From Paludibacteraceae bacterium (GTDB taxonomy: Bacteria; Bacteroidota; Bacteroidia; Bacteroidales; Paludibacteraceae): a stretch of 52,685 bases of DNA. The notes under the pieces are model-generated. The model did no database searches, was not told where the DNA came from, and saw only the letters and a program-made list of their open reading frames with translations. The stretch lies in the NCBI GenBank assembly GCA_017508305.1, contig JAFVZF010000002.1:1-52685 (forward strand), given 5' to 3'. The translations under genes were made by a program, and so were the position numbers. Shown here one piece after another: positions 11,690-20,458 of the stretch. Each line of letters begins with the position of its first letter. Within the stretch, counting starts at the first letter, position 1.

Positions 11690-13801
11690 ATGAAAAAAAT
11701 CGTTTTACTACTATTCTGTATGCTAACGGCATTATGTGTACAAGCAGAAACAGTCTCTTCGCCTAATGGCAATGTAATAGTTAACTTTCAGCTCAATGAA
11801 AAGGGTATTGCTACGTATGCTGTTTCGTACAAAGGCAAAGAAGTAATCAAGCCTTCTACTATGGGGTTGAGCCTTGATAAAGTTAACTTTACAAATGGAT
11901 TAAAACTGATTAAAAGTAACACCTCAACATTTGATGAAACGTGGGAACCTGTTTGGGGCGAAGTAAAACACATAAGAAACCACTATAACGAGTTGGTGGT
12001 TACTTTAGAACACATAGCCGACGGGTACCAACTTGATGTTCGATTTAGGGTATACAACGATGGTATCGGCTTTAGATACGAGCCTCGTAGTGGCAATGCA
12101 AATTTCCCACTTACCTATCATACCGTTATGAAGGAGCATACCGAATTTCAACTCACTGACAACCATACTGCGTTTTGGATTCCCGGAGCCTATGACAGCA
12201 ACGAGTTCGCCTACCAAACTACCAAATTAACAGATATACATGCTCTTAAATGCGACAAAAGTGCCATTGGCACCAATCACATTGTTGGCGACAAAACCAT
12301 CCAAACTCCTGTGATGTTAAAAAGTGACGATGGATTGTATATCAATATATTTGAAGCAGCATTGATTGATTATCCTGCTATGTTGTTGGATGTAGAAACT
12401 CATAATGGCTACAGCCTAACGTCACATCTTGTTCCCGGCACCACGAATGCTGTAGCATACATGCAAGAACCGAGTTCTACCCCATGGCGCACCATTATTG
12501 TCAGCGATAAAGCAACCGATATTTTGGCTTCAAAGATGATTCTGAACCTCAACGAACCATGCGCCATTGAAAACACCGATTTTATTAAACCACAAAAGTA
12601 CATAGGTATTTGGTGGGAAATGCATGTCCCCAATCATAGTAGTTGGGATTATGCTTCGATCAGTGGCATCCGACTAAAAGAGATGAATTGGGAAAAGGTA
12701 AAGCCGCATGGAAGACATGGAGCTACTACTGAGAACACCAAACGCTACATTGATTTTGCTGCCAAACATGGATTTGACGCGGTATTGATAGAAGGTTGGA
12801 ACGTTGGTTGGGAAGAATGGTCGGGCTTATGGAAAGAGGATGTATTTGATTTTGTAACACCCTACCCCGACTTTGATTTGGACGTAGTAAGCCAATACGC
12901 TCAAGAGAAAGGAGTAAAATTGATTATGCATCACGAAACATCGGGTTCGGCAACTAACTACGAACGTCGTATGAGCGATGCCATCGCCTTGATGAAAAAG
13001 TATGGATACGATGCCGTTAAAACCGGCTATGTTGGTCGTATTATTCCGCGGGGTGAACACCACGATGGTCAGTGGATGGTACAACATTACCAAAGGGTCA
13101 TCGAAAAAATGGCCCAAAATAACATCATGCTGAATGCACACGAACCTGTTCGACCTACCGGTTTGCATCGCACCTATCCCAACCTATTGGCATGTGAAGC
13201 AGCCCGAGGCAACGAATTTAACGCTTGGAGCGTTGGCAATCAACCCGAGCACGAAACCATCTTGCCATTTACTCGCTTAATGGGTGGTCCGATGGACTAC
13301 ACTCCGGGAATTTTTCAACAGAAAATGGACCACTACCAAGCTGGTAATCCTTGCCAAGTACATACGACATTGACTAAACAATTGGCATTATATGTAACCA
13401 TGTATAGTCCTCTACAAATGGCAGCTGATCTTCCCGAAAATTATGAACGTTTTATAGATGCCTTCCAATTTATCAAAGATGTAGCCGTCGATTGGGATGA
13501 CACCCGGATTTTAGAAGCAGAGCCCGGCGATTACATCACTATCGCCCGTAAGGAAAAAAACAGCGACACATGGTTTGTGGGTGCTATTACAGACGAAAAT
13601 AGGCGCACCGCCACCATTGATTTATCTTTCCTTGATAACGGAATGTACAAAGCGACTATTTACAAAGATGGTCGGGATGCGCATTGGAAGGAAAATCCCC
13701 AATCGTACCAAATCGAGCAAAAGATGGTAAAAAGAACAAATACGCTGAAGATAAAATTGGCTGCAGGAGGTGGTTGCGCTATTAAATTAGAGAAGTTGTA
13801 A
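11690..13801 (+). CDS. GH97 glycoside hydrolase, SusB-like inverting alpha-glucosidase
   Basis: This is a secreted or periplasmic enzyme predicted to cut alpha-glucosidic bonds of starch fragments. The 703-residue protein begins with a signal peptide (about residues 1-19, MKKIVLLLFCMLTALCVQA), then a beta-sandwich domain, the TIM barrel (GYVGRIIPRGEHHDGQWMV) and a small C-terminal sandwich. Glu416 (HHETS), Glu485 (NAHEPVRPTG) and Glu509 (RGNEF) have the same 69- and 24-residue spacing as the SusB catalytic residues Glu439/508/532, and Glu503 matches a SusB calcium ligand. This points to the inverting alpha-glucosidase branch rather than the retaining alpha-galactosidase branch. It stands alone, with no susCD pair nearby. 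A TTG start 18 bases upstream was rejected because it would precede the signal peptide. Confidence 0.93.
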   Translation: MKKIVLLLFCMLTALCVQAETVSSPNGNVIVNFQLNEKGIATYAVSYKGKEVIKPSTMGLSLDKVNFTNGLKLIKSNTSTFDETWEPVWGEVKHIRNHYNELVVTLEHIADGYQLDVRFRVYNDGIGFRYEPRSGNANFPLTYHTVMKEHTEFQLTDNHTAFWIPGAYDSNEFAYQTTKLTDIHALKCDKSAIGTNHIVGDKTIQTPVMLKSDDGLYINIFEAALIDYPAMLLDVETHNGYSLTSHLVPGTTNAVAYMQEPSSTPWRTIIVSDKATDILASKMILNLNEPCAIENTDFIKPQKYIGIWWEMHVPNHSSWDYASISGIRLKEMNWEKVKPHGRHGATTENTKRYIDFAAKHGFDAVLIEGWNVGWEEWSGLWKEDVFDFVTPYPDFDLDVVSQYAQEKGVKLIMHHETSGSATNYERRMSDAIALMKKYGYDAVKTGYVGRIIPRGEHHDGQWMVQHYQRVIEKMAQNNIMLNAHEPVRPTGLHRTYPNLLACEAARGNEFNAWSVGNQPEHETILPFTRLMGGPMDYTPGIFQQKMDHYQAGNPCQVHTTLTKQLALYVTMYSPLQMAADLPENYERFIDAFQFIKDVAVDWDDTRILEAEPGDYITIARKEKNSDTWFVGAITDENRRTATIDLSFLDNGMYKATIYKDGRDAHWKENPQSYQIEQKMVKRTNTLKIKLAAGGGCAIKLEKL

Positions 13802-13802
13802 A

Positions 13803-15179
13803 TTACCGTGCCCAAAGCTTATAATCGTCGTACTTATTCATAATGACATCGACATAAGTAACGGGTTCACGCCCTCTGCAATACCCAAATCGACAGACCT
13901 CGTCAGTATAAAAGTCGGGGTCTGTTTTTTTTAGCAAAAATTCTTTTACCGATTCCCAATCGCTGGGATCTTTTTGGTATTTAACTGCCAAGGCACGCGC
14001 ATCAAAAACATGCCCGGGCCCTGCATTATAAGCTGCTAAGACAAATTTAGTACGTTCTTCTACATCTGCTATTGTCGGGAACAGACCTTCTAATTGTCGC
14101 AAATAATCCACAGCTGCATTAAGATTCTTTTGAGGTTGAAATATTTCCTCTTGGGGTAATCCTACCGATAAGGCTGTGTTGGGCATCAGTTGCATCAACC
14201 CACACGCACCTGCCCATGACACTACATCCGGGTTAAATTTGGATTCTTTATAAGCAATTGCCGCCAGTAATCGCCAATCCCACCCTATCTTTTTTGCTGC
14301 TTGTTTAAAAAGCGCATCGAAAGAGGAAATACGTCCGGGAACCGGTATACGCGTAAAGCCTTCTGACTCAAAAAATTTGCTTTTTTCAAAATATTTGTAG
14401 TAGATAACTGACAATGCCGGCTTTTTATTCAGGTCGACTATCCACTTGTTGATGTATTCCAATAGTTGCGGAGAATGGCGCGACACCACCCAAGCTGATC
14501 GTTGAGGGAAACTAATTTCCAGCCCGTAATCAATATTGCCAAAATACGTTTTATTTAGGCGGGCAGACACATCGTCAGACACGGTATATGCTATCTGATG
14601 ATAAGCAACCTGAGCTATCAGTTGATCGGTAGAAATAGTATCTGCCACCAACTCTATTTGGATACCACCTCCTATCTCATCATTCAAATCATTGAGACGT
14701 TGCTGGTAAATACTCTTTTGCTGGACGGTGATGGTACGATCTGCTAAATCGAGTACTGTTTTTAGCATGCTATCCGATTGGCATTGCACCAATACCTGAT
14801 TGCTTATATATTCGCGCTGGGTATATAACACCTTTTCTTTGTTTTGTTGCGTATAAGGCACTCGATAAGCAATTACATCGCCTTTGCCTTGCATCAACCA
14901 CTGAAGCATGGTTTGCATATCGGGGGCTAACATGAGTTGAAGAGTAACCCCCATATCTCTACACAATTGTTTTACAATCTCGTATTCATAGCCCATTTCG
15001 TTATCACGATACAGGAAAAAAGTAGTAGGGCCATACATCGTAATAACCCGCAATGTATCATCCTGTAGAATCTCAGGCAAGTCACGAATTTCTACAATAG
15101 CATCCTGCGATTTTTGAGTACACGAGATAGCACACAACCACAAGCAAAACAGTAATAATAGGGACAAACAATGCTTCAT
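13803..15179 (-). CDS. mltF: MltF-like membrane-bound lytic transglycosylase lipoprotein
   Basis: It is predicted to cleave peptidoglycan glycan strands with formation of 1,6-anhydro-MurNAc. The 458-residue protein has a lipoprotein signal ending at Cys20 (CAISC), a solute-binding-protein type 3 domain (about residues 42-265) and a C-terminal SLT domain with catalytic Glu312 (AIAYKESKFNP) and GLMQLMPNTA. This two-domain order is that of MltF. Its 3' end faces the GH97 gene with one base between the stop codons, so no terminator separates them. No convincing promoter was found; TATATTTA at 15197-15204 (minus) is one base off the -7 consensus. Confidence 0.92.
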   Translation of the reverse strand: MKHCLSLLLLFCLWLCAISCTQKSQDAIVEIRDLPEILQDDTLRVITMYGPTTFFLYRDNEMGYEYEIVKQLCRDMGVTLQLMLAPDMQTMLQWLMQGKGDVIAYRVPYTQQNKEKVLYTQREYISNQVLVQCQSDSMLKTVLDLADRTITVQQKSIYQQRLNDLNDEIGGGIQIELVADTISTDQLIAQVAYHQIAYTVSDDVSARLNKTYFGNIDYGLEISFPQRSAWVVSRHSPQLLEYINKWIVDLNKKPALSVIYYKYFEKSKFFESEGFTRIPVPGRISSFDALFKQAAKKIGWDWRLLAAIAYKESKFNPDVVSWAGACGLMQLMPNTALSVGLPQEEIFQPQKNLNAAVDYLRQLEGLFPTIADVEERTKFVLAAYNAGPGHVFDARALAVKYQKDPSDWESVKEFLLKKTDPDFYTDEVCRFGYCRGREPVTYVDVIMNKYDDYKLWAR

Positions 15180-15282
15180 ATAACAGATTAATCGGGTAAA
15201 TATAATTTTTTTTTGGCAATAATCCCTTGTTAAAGCAATAATTTAACAAAACTAAATATGCGATAAAAAAGCATACATGCTA

Positions 15283-15313
15283 TTGAATATTGTAATAATA
15301 TTTACTATTTTTG
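15283..15313 (+). promoter_or_regulatory. Promoter for ssb
   Basis: TTG (15283-15285) and TATTTTTG (15306-15313) are separated by 20 bases, matching the Bacteroidota -33/-7 pattern. The start codon follows 82 bases later, leaving a moderately long A/T-rich leader. Confidence 0.7.
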
Positions 15314-15395
15314 TCTGTCACTAATGGTGATTATCCACTATTTGTAACAGACTATCTTAATCTTAATTTTTTCAACACTAAACAAAAAAAACATT

Positions 15396-15839
15396 ATGTC
15401 ACTAAACAAAGTTATTTTAATTGGGAATGTAGGACGTGATCCTGAAGTACGCTATATCTCCGACAATGTTCCTGTAGCATCGTTTACCTTAGCCACCACA
15501 AAAAGAGGCTATAAAACACAAGATGGAAAAGAAGTGCCCGAAAAAACAGAATGTCACAATATTGTAATTTGGCGTGGTCTTGCCAAAGTAGCAGAACAAT
15601 ACGTTAGAAAAGGCACTCAACTATACATTGAGGGCGAATTGCAAACCCGCAGTTGGGAAAAAGATGGCGTAAAACATTACACCACCGAAATCATTGCCAA
15701 CGACATGCAACTATTGGGGCGTAAATCTGACAACGTTGCTACCGGAGCTCCTGCTCCTGCATCGGTTGCTAAGCCCGTTGCTCCTCAAAACGAAGATCCT
15801 TTTGCTGCCGATGGTAGCGATGATGGACTTCCTTTTTAA
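15396..15839 (+). CDS. ssb: Single-stranded DNA-binding protein
   Basis: SSB coats single-stranded DNA in replication and repair. The 147-residue protein has an OB fold over about residues 1-105 (LNKVILIGNVGRDPEVR), a flexible Ala/Pro linker and the acidic tail ending in DDGLPF, the interaction tip that recruits repair partners. It is monocistronic: a clear promoter precedes it and a long palindrome follows, before the convergent nagB. Confidence 0.97.
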   Translation: MSLNKVILIGNVGRDPEVRYISDNVPVASFTLATTKRGYKTQDGKEVPEKTECHNIVIWRGLAKVAEQYVRKGTQLYIEGELQTRSWEKDGVKHYTTEIIANDMQLLGRKSDNVATGAPAPASVAKPVAPQNEDPFAADGSDDGLPF

Positions 15840-15873
15840 TTCATTGCTTTAAGATAAGTCGTTTACAAATAAG

Positions 15874-15901
15874 AAGGAGGCTGACAATTGTCAGCCTCCT
15901 T
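15874..15901. terminator. Bidirectional hairpin between ssb and nagB
   Basis: A perfect 12-bp stem (AAGGAGGCTGAC/GTCAGCCTCCTT) with loop AATT lies between the two convergent stop codons. T-tracts are short on both sides, but the stem is GC-rich and symmetric, so it likely ends transcription of both genes. Confidence 0.75.
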
Positions 15902-15925
15902 GCTTATTATAAGGGATTTAAAGTG

Positions 15926-16720
15926 TTATAACAAATTGTCCTTTTCTATATCCAAGAAATACTTATAAGTTCCCACCTTTAGCTCGATGGTGGCAGCTTC
16001 GTCACACACAATAATGCCTTTACGATGCATTTGAAGCGCACTAATGGTCCACAAATGATTTACACTTCCTTCTACTGCAGCTGCCAAGGCGCGTGCTTTG
16101 TTGTGACCATTTACCAAAATCAACACTTCTTTAGCATCCATTACTGTTCCGACCCCCACTGTTAACGCTGTTTTAGGCACTTTATTAACATCATTATCAA
16201 AGAAACGAGAATTAGCTATTATCGTGTCGGTGGTAAGCGTTTTAACTCGGGTACGTGAGGATAACGAAGAACCGGGTTCGTTAAATGCGATGTGCCCATC
16301 AGGTCCAATGCCGCCTAAAAACAAATCGATTCCTCCTACACGTTGAATGCGTCGTTCGTATTCTTCGCACTCTTCCACCAAATCGGGAGCATTTCCATTA
16401 AGTATATTTACATTTTCGGGACGAATATCAATGTGTTGAAAGAAGTTATTCCACATAAAAGAATGGTAACTTTCCGGATGTTCTTTTGGCAAATTTACGT
16501 ATTCATCCATATTAAAGGTAATAACATTGGCAAAAGACACTTTATTTTGCTGGTTCAGTTTTATCAACTCTCGATACATTCCCAGTGGGGATGAACCGGT
16601 TGGTAAACCCAATACAAATGGTTTTTGAGGAGTGGGATTTGCTTCATTGATTTTTTGAGCTACATAGTTTGCTGCCCATTGGGACATTCGCTCATAATCG
16701 GATTGAATAATTAGTCGCAT
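15926..16720 (-). CDS. nagB: Glucosamine-6-phosphate deaminase
   Basis: The enzyme converts glucosamine-6-phosphate to fructose-6-phosphate and ammonia, the step linking amino sugars to glycolysis. The 264-residue protein shows [16 protein letters not shown] (about residues 36-51), the active-site FNMDEYVNL, and [18 protein letters not shown]. The reading frame is open 63 codons further upstream, but ATG at 16720 gives the family start [12 protein letters not shown] and lies just behind a -7 element. It is monocistronic and convergent with ssb. Confidence 0.95.
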   Translation of the reverse strand: MRLIIQSDYERMSQWAANYVAQKINEANPTPQKPFVLGLPTGSSPLGMYRELIKLNQQNKVSFANVITFNMDEYVNLPKEHPESYHSFMWNNFFQHIDIRPENVNILNGNAPDLVEECEEYERRIQRVGGIDLFLGGIGPDGHIAFNEPGSSLSSRTRVKTLTTDTIIANSRFFDNDVNKVPKTALTVGVGTVMDAKEVLILVNGHNKARALAAAVEGSVNHLWTISALQMHRKGIIVCDEAATIELKVGTYKYFLDIEKDNLL

Positions 16721-16749
16721 AATGGTAATCTTTATTGATTTTACAGCGA

Positions 16750-16757
16750 CAAATATA
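16750..16757 (-). promoter_or_regulatory. Promoter -7 element for nagB
   Basis: On the minus strand TATATTTG matches TAnnTTTG and ends 29 bases before the nagB ATG. No -33 TTTG stands at the right distance. Confidence 0.5.
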
Positions 16758-16843
16758 ATGGATTTACAAAAAAAGTTTTTATGATTTTGGTATTTTTTTA
16801 TCGAGCAAAATTCATTTTTTTCTTTACTCACTTCTGCGTAAAA

Positions 16844-16865
16844 CTCGGCAAAGCAAAAATCAAAG
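16844..16865 (-). repeat. Dispersed minus-facing element, copy 1
   Basis: These 22 bases (plus strand begins CTCGGCAAAG) resemble bases 36602-36623 in the zinc-ribbon/dapB intergenic region, differing by one shifted A-run and one substitution. On the minus strand both read as GCTTT(T)GCCGAG, the same core found in the plus-facing promoter cassettes. The copy lies about 72 bases before the plus-facing cassette at 16923-16973; the spacing at the other locus is similar. Confidence 0.6.
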
Positions 16866-16922
16866 TTTTTGGTGGTGTATACACCTGAAATAAATTTCAC
16901 ATTGTCCAAGGCGATACATCAC

Positions 16923-16973
16923 AAAAAGAACTCCGTTCTTTTTTGCTTTTGCTCTTGGTTTGCACTATCTTTG
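16923..16973 (+). promoter_or_regulatory. Hairpin-plus-promoter cassette upstream of holB
   Basis: A 9-bp hairpin (AAAAAGAAC, loop TCC, GTTCTTTTT) runs directly into a promoter: TTTG at 16942-16945, 20 bases, then TATCTTTG at 16966-16973. Bases 16938-16973 match 36704-36739 upstream of dapB in 32 of 36 positions, all four differences being C/T changes. The start codon of holB follows 18 bases after the -7 element. It probably drives the whole holB-to-psd run. Confidence 0.8.
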
Positions 16974-16991
16974 TCAATAAATTTGGATAGC

Positions 16992-18077
16992 ATGCTTTTT
17001 CAAAACATTATAGGTCAAAACGAACTAAAAGAACGCTTAATTTCCTTGGTAAAGGAGAACAGACTGCCGCATGCTACCCTTTTATGGGGCAACGAGGGGT
17101 GTGGCAAATTAGCGCTGGCTATCGCCTTGGCACAATATTTGCTTTGTTCTACAAGAGCAGCCAACGATGCTTGTGGTCAGTGCTTATCGTGTAAACAAAT
17201 ACAAAAACTTATTCATCCCGATTTGCATTTTGTATTTCCCATTGTAAAAAACAGTACCGAGCCCATTTGCGACGATTTTATGGAAGAGTGGCGCGATATG
17301 GTGTTAACATCGCCCTACTTTTCCTACCAACAATGGATGAATAAAATCGGAGATGGCAAACAAGGATTGATTTATGCCAAAGAAAGCGAAGAAATTATTC
17401 GAAAATTAAGTTTCAAAGGGTTTCAAGGCGAACACAAGGTCATGATCATCTGGTTGCCGGAAAAAATGAATGCCGTATGCGCCAACAAGCTACTCAAGTT
17501 ATTGGAGGAACCGCCTGAAAAAACGTATTTTATTTTGGTAAGCGAACAGCCTGAAATGTTGCTAAGTACCATTACCTCACGTACGCAAATGATTCACGTT
17601 CCGGCAATTGCCTATACAGACATGCTTGCAGCTACCAACGAGTCAATAGCAAGAGTTGCCAATGGAAATTACATCAAGGCAATGCAAATGCAACAGCCAT
17701 CTGCCGTTAACAAAGAATATTTTGATTGGTATAGAAATTTGATGTTGGCAGTAGTGCGTCCACATGCTGTTTTGGATTTAAAGGCTTGGTCAGAAATGCT
17801 CAACGAGCAGGGAAGAGAAGAAATAAAGAATTTTCTCTCTTATGCACAACATCTTACACGCGAGTGTTTTATTTTACAATTAGGGCACCCCGAACTAAAC
17901 TATTTGGAAATGCACGAACAAGAATTTGCCTCCAAATTTGCTCGTTTTTTAGGTGTACAGAATATAGAATTTATTATAGAGACCTTTACCAAAGCCTACA
18001 ACGATGTAGAGCAAAATGGGAATGGGAAGATTGTCCTCTTTGATATGGGGTTACAATTAAAAACTAAAATCAGGTAA
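16992..18077 (+). CDS. holB: DNA polymerase III delta' subunit
   Basis: Delta' is the rigid part of the clamp loader. The 361-residue protein has the AAA+ core with a degenerate P-loop GNEGCGKLA (residues 33-41, Leu instead of Ser/Thr after Lys), a zinc-type Cys cluster (CSTRAANDACGQCLSCKQ), and the SRT sensor (ITSRTQM) in place of the SRC motif. The degenerate P-loop fits delta', which does not hydrolyse ATP. The frame is open upstream to 16869, but that would pass through the promoter; ATG 16992 gives the family start MLFQNIIGQ. ricT starts two bases after its stop codon. Confidence 0.93.
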   Translation: MLFQNIIGQNELKERLISLVKENRLPHATLLWGNEGCGKLALAIALAQYLLCSTRAANDACGQCLSCKQIQKLIHPDLHFVFPIVKNSTEPICDDFMEEWRDMVLTSPYFSYQQWMNKIGDGKQGLIYAKESEEIIRKLSFKGFQGEHKVMIIWLPEKMNAVCANKLLKLLEEPPEKTYFILVSEQPEMLLSTITSRTQMIHVPAIAYTDMLAATNESIARVANGNYIKAMQMQQPSAVNKEYFDWYRNLMLAVVRPHAVLDLKAWSEMLNEQGREEIKNFLSYAQHLTRECFILQLGHPELNYLEMHEQEFASKFARFLGVQNIEFIIETFTKAYNDVEQNGNGKIVLFDMGLQLKTKIR

Positions 18078-18078
18078 C

Positions 18079-19230
18079 ATGGATTATACATTGGATAAAG
18101 GAAATTGCAGACTAACTGCTTCTGGCTGCAAAAAAAGTTCGCAGCAAATGCTGAGCATTCATGATTGGTTATCGGACATAGAAATCAACAAAGATAGTTG
18201 CCAATACGTAGAAGTGCAGTTTAAGAACACCCGAAAAGGATACTATTTAAATTCTAACAACATACCCTTAGAAAAAGGCGATATTGTTGCGGTAGAATCC
18301 AACCCCGGTCACGACATAGGCACCGTTACCATGCAAGGCTATTTGGTGGCTTTGCAAATGCGCAAAAACGGTTTTGATCCACAAAAAAACGAAGTAAGAA
18401 GAGTATACAGAAAAGCGCGCACTGCCGATATTGAAAAATGGGAGGAATCGAAAGCAAAAGAACACGATGCGATGCTTCGTACCCGAAAAATAGCCAAAGA
18501 TCTTAATTTGGATATGAAAATTGGCGACGTCGAATACCAAGGCGATGGCAATAAAGCCATCTTCTATTACATTGCTGACGAACGGGTCGATTTTAGACAA
18601 CTTATCAAAGTACTGGCAGAGGTATTCCAAGTGCGCATTGAAATGAAGCAAATTGGGGCACGTCAAGAAGCCGGTCGTATAGGTGGCACCGGCCCATGTG
18701 GCAGGGAATTATGCTGTTCTACCTTTTTGAGTAAGTTTTCGTCGGTGGGCACCAATGCTGCCCGAATCCAAGATTTGTCCATGAATCCCCAAAAATTGGC
18801 AGGTCAATGTGCCAAATTAAAATGCTGCCTCAATTTTGAATTAGACAACTACATTGAAGCCATCAAAGAATTTCCGGATAAGTCCATCCACTTGGAAACC
18901 GAAAATGAAACGTACTATTTCTTTAAATTGGATGCTTTTGCCAAAAAAATGACCTATTCGACAGCTCCCAATGCGCCCCAAAATTTGGTAGAAATCTCAC
19001 TGGATAGAGCGAAAGAAGTCATCGCTATGAATGAAAAAGGTCTGAAACCAGAAAAACTGACAGATGGAACCGGTAAAGATCAAAATGCTGTGATAGACTT
19101 TGCAGTGTCAGTTGGCGAAGGAAGTTTGACCCGATTTGACAATAAAAACAAGAAAAAGAAAAAGAAGAAAAAGTTTAAACAAAAATCAGGTAATAACTAT
19201 CGTGAAAATAACGAGCAACACAATGAATAA
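18079..19230 (+). CDS. ricT: PSP1/RicT family protein
   Basis: In Bacillus subtilis, RicT (YaaT) is part of the Fe-S RicAFT complex that helps RNase Y mature mRNAs; holB-yaaT linkage is conserved there too. The 383-residue protein carries a PSP1 domain (about residues 60-275) with the conserved cysteines GPCGRELCC and CAKLKCC, likely Fe-S ligands. The C-terminus is a lysine run followed by an Asn/Glu-rich tail, encoded by an A-rich stretch at about 19141-19185. Partners RicA and RicF are not seen in this window. It overlaps gldH by 8 bases. Confidence 0.9.
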   Translation: MDYTLDKGNCRLTASGCKKSSQQMLSIHDWLSDIEINKDSCQYVEVQFKNTRKGYYLNSNNIPLEKGDIVAVESNPGHDIGTVTMQGYLVALQMRKNGFDPQKNEVRRVYRKARTADIEKWEESKAKEHDAMLRTRKIAKDLNLDMKIGDVEYQGDGNKAIFYYIADERVDFRQLIKVLAEVFQVRIEMKQIGARQEAGRIGGTGPCGRELCCSTFLSKFSSVGTNAARIQDLSMNPQKLAGQCAKLKCCLNFELDNYIEAIKEFPDKSIHLETENETYYFFKLDAFAKKMTYSTAPNAPQNLVEISLDRAKEVIAMNEKGLKPEKLTDGTGKDQNAVIDFAVSVGEGSLTRFDNKNKKKKKKKKFKQKSGNNYRENNEQHNE

Positions 19231-19711
19231 ACAATGTATGTGGGTATTCGCAGCAGTAGCCATCCTATTTATCGGATGCAATCAAACGGCTGTATACGAG
19301 CAATATGAAGGCATTTCTAATGAGCAATGGGAAATGCAGGACACGCTCTGCTTTTCGGTACCAATAACGGACACCACCGGCCATTACAATGTACTACTTC
19401 ACATTCGCAACACAGAACTATATCCTTACCAGAATTTATGGCTTTTTACCCGTTCTACGGCTCCCGATAGCACGATTGCCTCTGATACACTGGAATGCTA
19501 TTTGGCAGACAATAGTGGTAAATGGATAAATAGTTCGTTGCTATCCATTCATGAAATGCCCCTACTATACATGAACAACATACGTTTTCCTAAAGAAGGC
19601 ATGTACACATTCCACATTGTTCATGGCATGAGGGACAGCATTTTACAAGGCATATCGCACATAGGACTATCTGTCGAACCCATAAGCAAAACCAAGTATG
19701 TCGAAGAATAA
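19223..19711 (+). CDS. gldH: Gliding motility lipoprotein GldH
   Basis: GldH is an outer-envelope lipoprotein needed for gliding in Flavobacterium and kept in many non-gliding Bacteroidota that have the type IX secretion system. The 162-residue protein has a lipoprotein signal with lipobox LFIGC (Cys19), then a beta-rich domain ([20 protein letters not shown]). ATG 19223 is chosen because it starts this signal; the frame is open upstream only because the overlapping ricT tail is A-rich. It overlaps ricT by 8 bases and trmB by 14. Confidence 0.88.
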   Translation: MNKQCMWVFAAVAILFIGCNQTAVYEQYEGISNEQWEMQDTLCFSVPITDTTGHYNVLLHIRNTELYPYQNLWLFTRSTAPDSTIASDTLECYLADNSGKWINSSLLSIHEMPLLYMNNIRFPKEGMYTFHIVHGMRDSILQGISHIGLSVEPISKTKYVEE

Positions 19712-20456
19712 GTTAGCAAAGTTTGCTGATATGGAAACGTATCAGCACGTTTTTCAATATCCTTTTGGCAAATTAAAAAGCGAGGGAAATTTTCCACTAA
19801 AAGGGAAATGGCATCAGTTTTTTAACAACAACAACCCCATTGTGTTGGAGTTGGGATGTGGCAAAGGCGAATATACGGTCGAATTAGCGCAACTGTTCCC
19901 GAATAAGAATTTTATCGGCATCGATATCAAAGGAGCAAGAATGTGGACAGGAGCTAAATTGTCATTAGAGAAAGGACTGAATAATGTGGCGTTTTTGCGC
20001 ACCAATATCGAGCTGATTCAGCATTTTTTTGACACAAACGAGGTAGCAGAAATTTGGATTACTTTTCCGGATCCTCAAATGAAAAAAGTAAGAAAAAGAC
20101 TCACCTCCACTTACTTTATGCAACGTTATCAGCAGATATTAAAACCCAATGGTCTTATTCATCTTAAAACTGATAGCCCTTTTCTATACACATACACCTC
20201 ATTGATGGTGCAATACAACCAATACCCCATTGTTTTTAAGACCGCTGATTTATACCACTCCAATTGGGTAAACGAACTTTTATCCATTAAGACATACTAT
20301 GAAAAACAATGGTTAGAACGTGGACTTTCTATCAAATACATACAATTTGAACTGGCCCCGCGCGAAAATTGGATAGAACCAACAGAAGATATACCAGAAG
20401 ACGATTACAGAAGTTTTAACCGCAGCCGACGCAGTGCTGCACAAACAAACGAATAA
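19698..20456 (+). CDS. trmB: tRNA (guanine-N7-)-methyltransferase
   Basis: It methylates G46 of tRNA variable loops using S-adenosylmethionine. The 252-residue protein has the SAM-binding motif [15 protein letters not shown] (about residues 51-65), [12 protein letters not shown], the catalytic region [11 protein letters not shown], and HLKTDSPF. It starts inside the last 14 bases of gldH and is followed after two bases by mrp, so translation is probably coupled. The C-terminus ends in a basic Arg/Ser patch (NRSRRSAAQ). Confidence 0.95.
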   Translation: MSKNKLAKFADMETYQHVFQYPFGKLKSEGNFPLKGKWHQFFNNNNPIVLELGCGKGEYTVELAQLFPNKNFIGIDIKGARMWTGAKLSLEKGLNNVAFLRTNIELIQHFFDTNEVAEIWITFPDPQMKKVRKRLTSTYFMQRYQQILKPNGLIHLKTDSPFLYTYTSLMVQYNQYPIVFKTADLYHSNWVNELLSIKTYYEKQWLERGLSIKYIQFELAPRENWIEPTEDIPEDDYRSFNRSRRSAAQTNE

Positions 20457-20458
20457 GC

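Noticed and set aside
15197-15204. TATATTTA as an mltF promoter
   Set aside because: It has one mismatch to the -7 consensus and no -33 partner at a workable distance; left out of the feature list.
16874-16885. 12-base palindrome GGTGTATACACC as an operator
   Set aside because: It has a single occurrence and no position relative to a start site that supports a role; it may be chance.
16721-16909. N-terminal extension of nagB
   Set aside because: The 63 extra codons are A/T-rich, match nothing, and run through the -7 element and a repeat.
16869-16991. N-terminal extension of holB
   Set aside because: It would place the holB promoter and hairpin inside the coding region; ATG 16992 gives the family start.
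16992-17200. HolB as an inactive or decayed gene because of its broken P-loop
   Set aside because: Delta' subunits naturally lack a working P-loop; the rest of the protein is intact.
19136-19222. Possible RicT-GldH fusion by frameshifting in the A-rich lysine run
   Set aside because: The gldH frame is open through this stretch, but GldH has its own lipoprotein signal and ATG; a fusion would bury the signal peptide.
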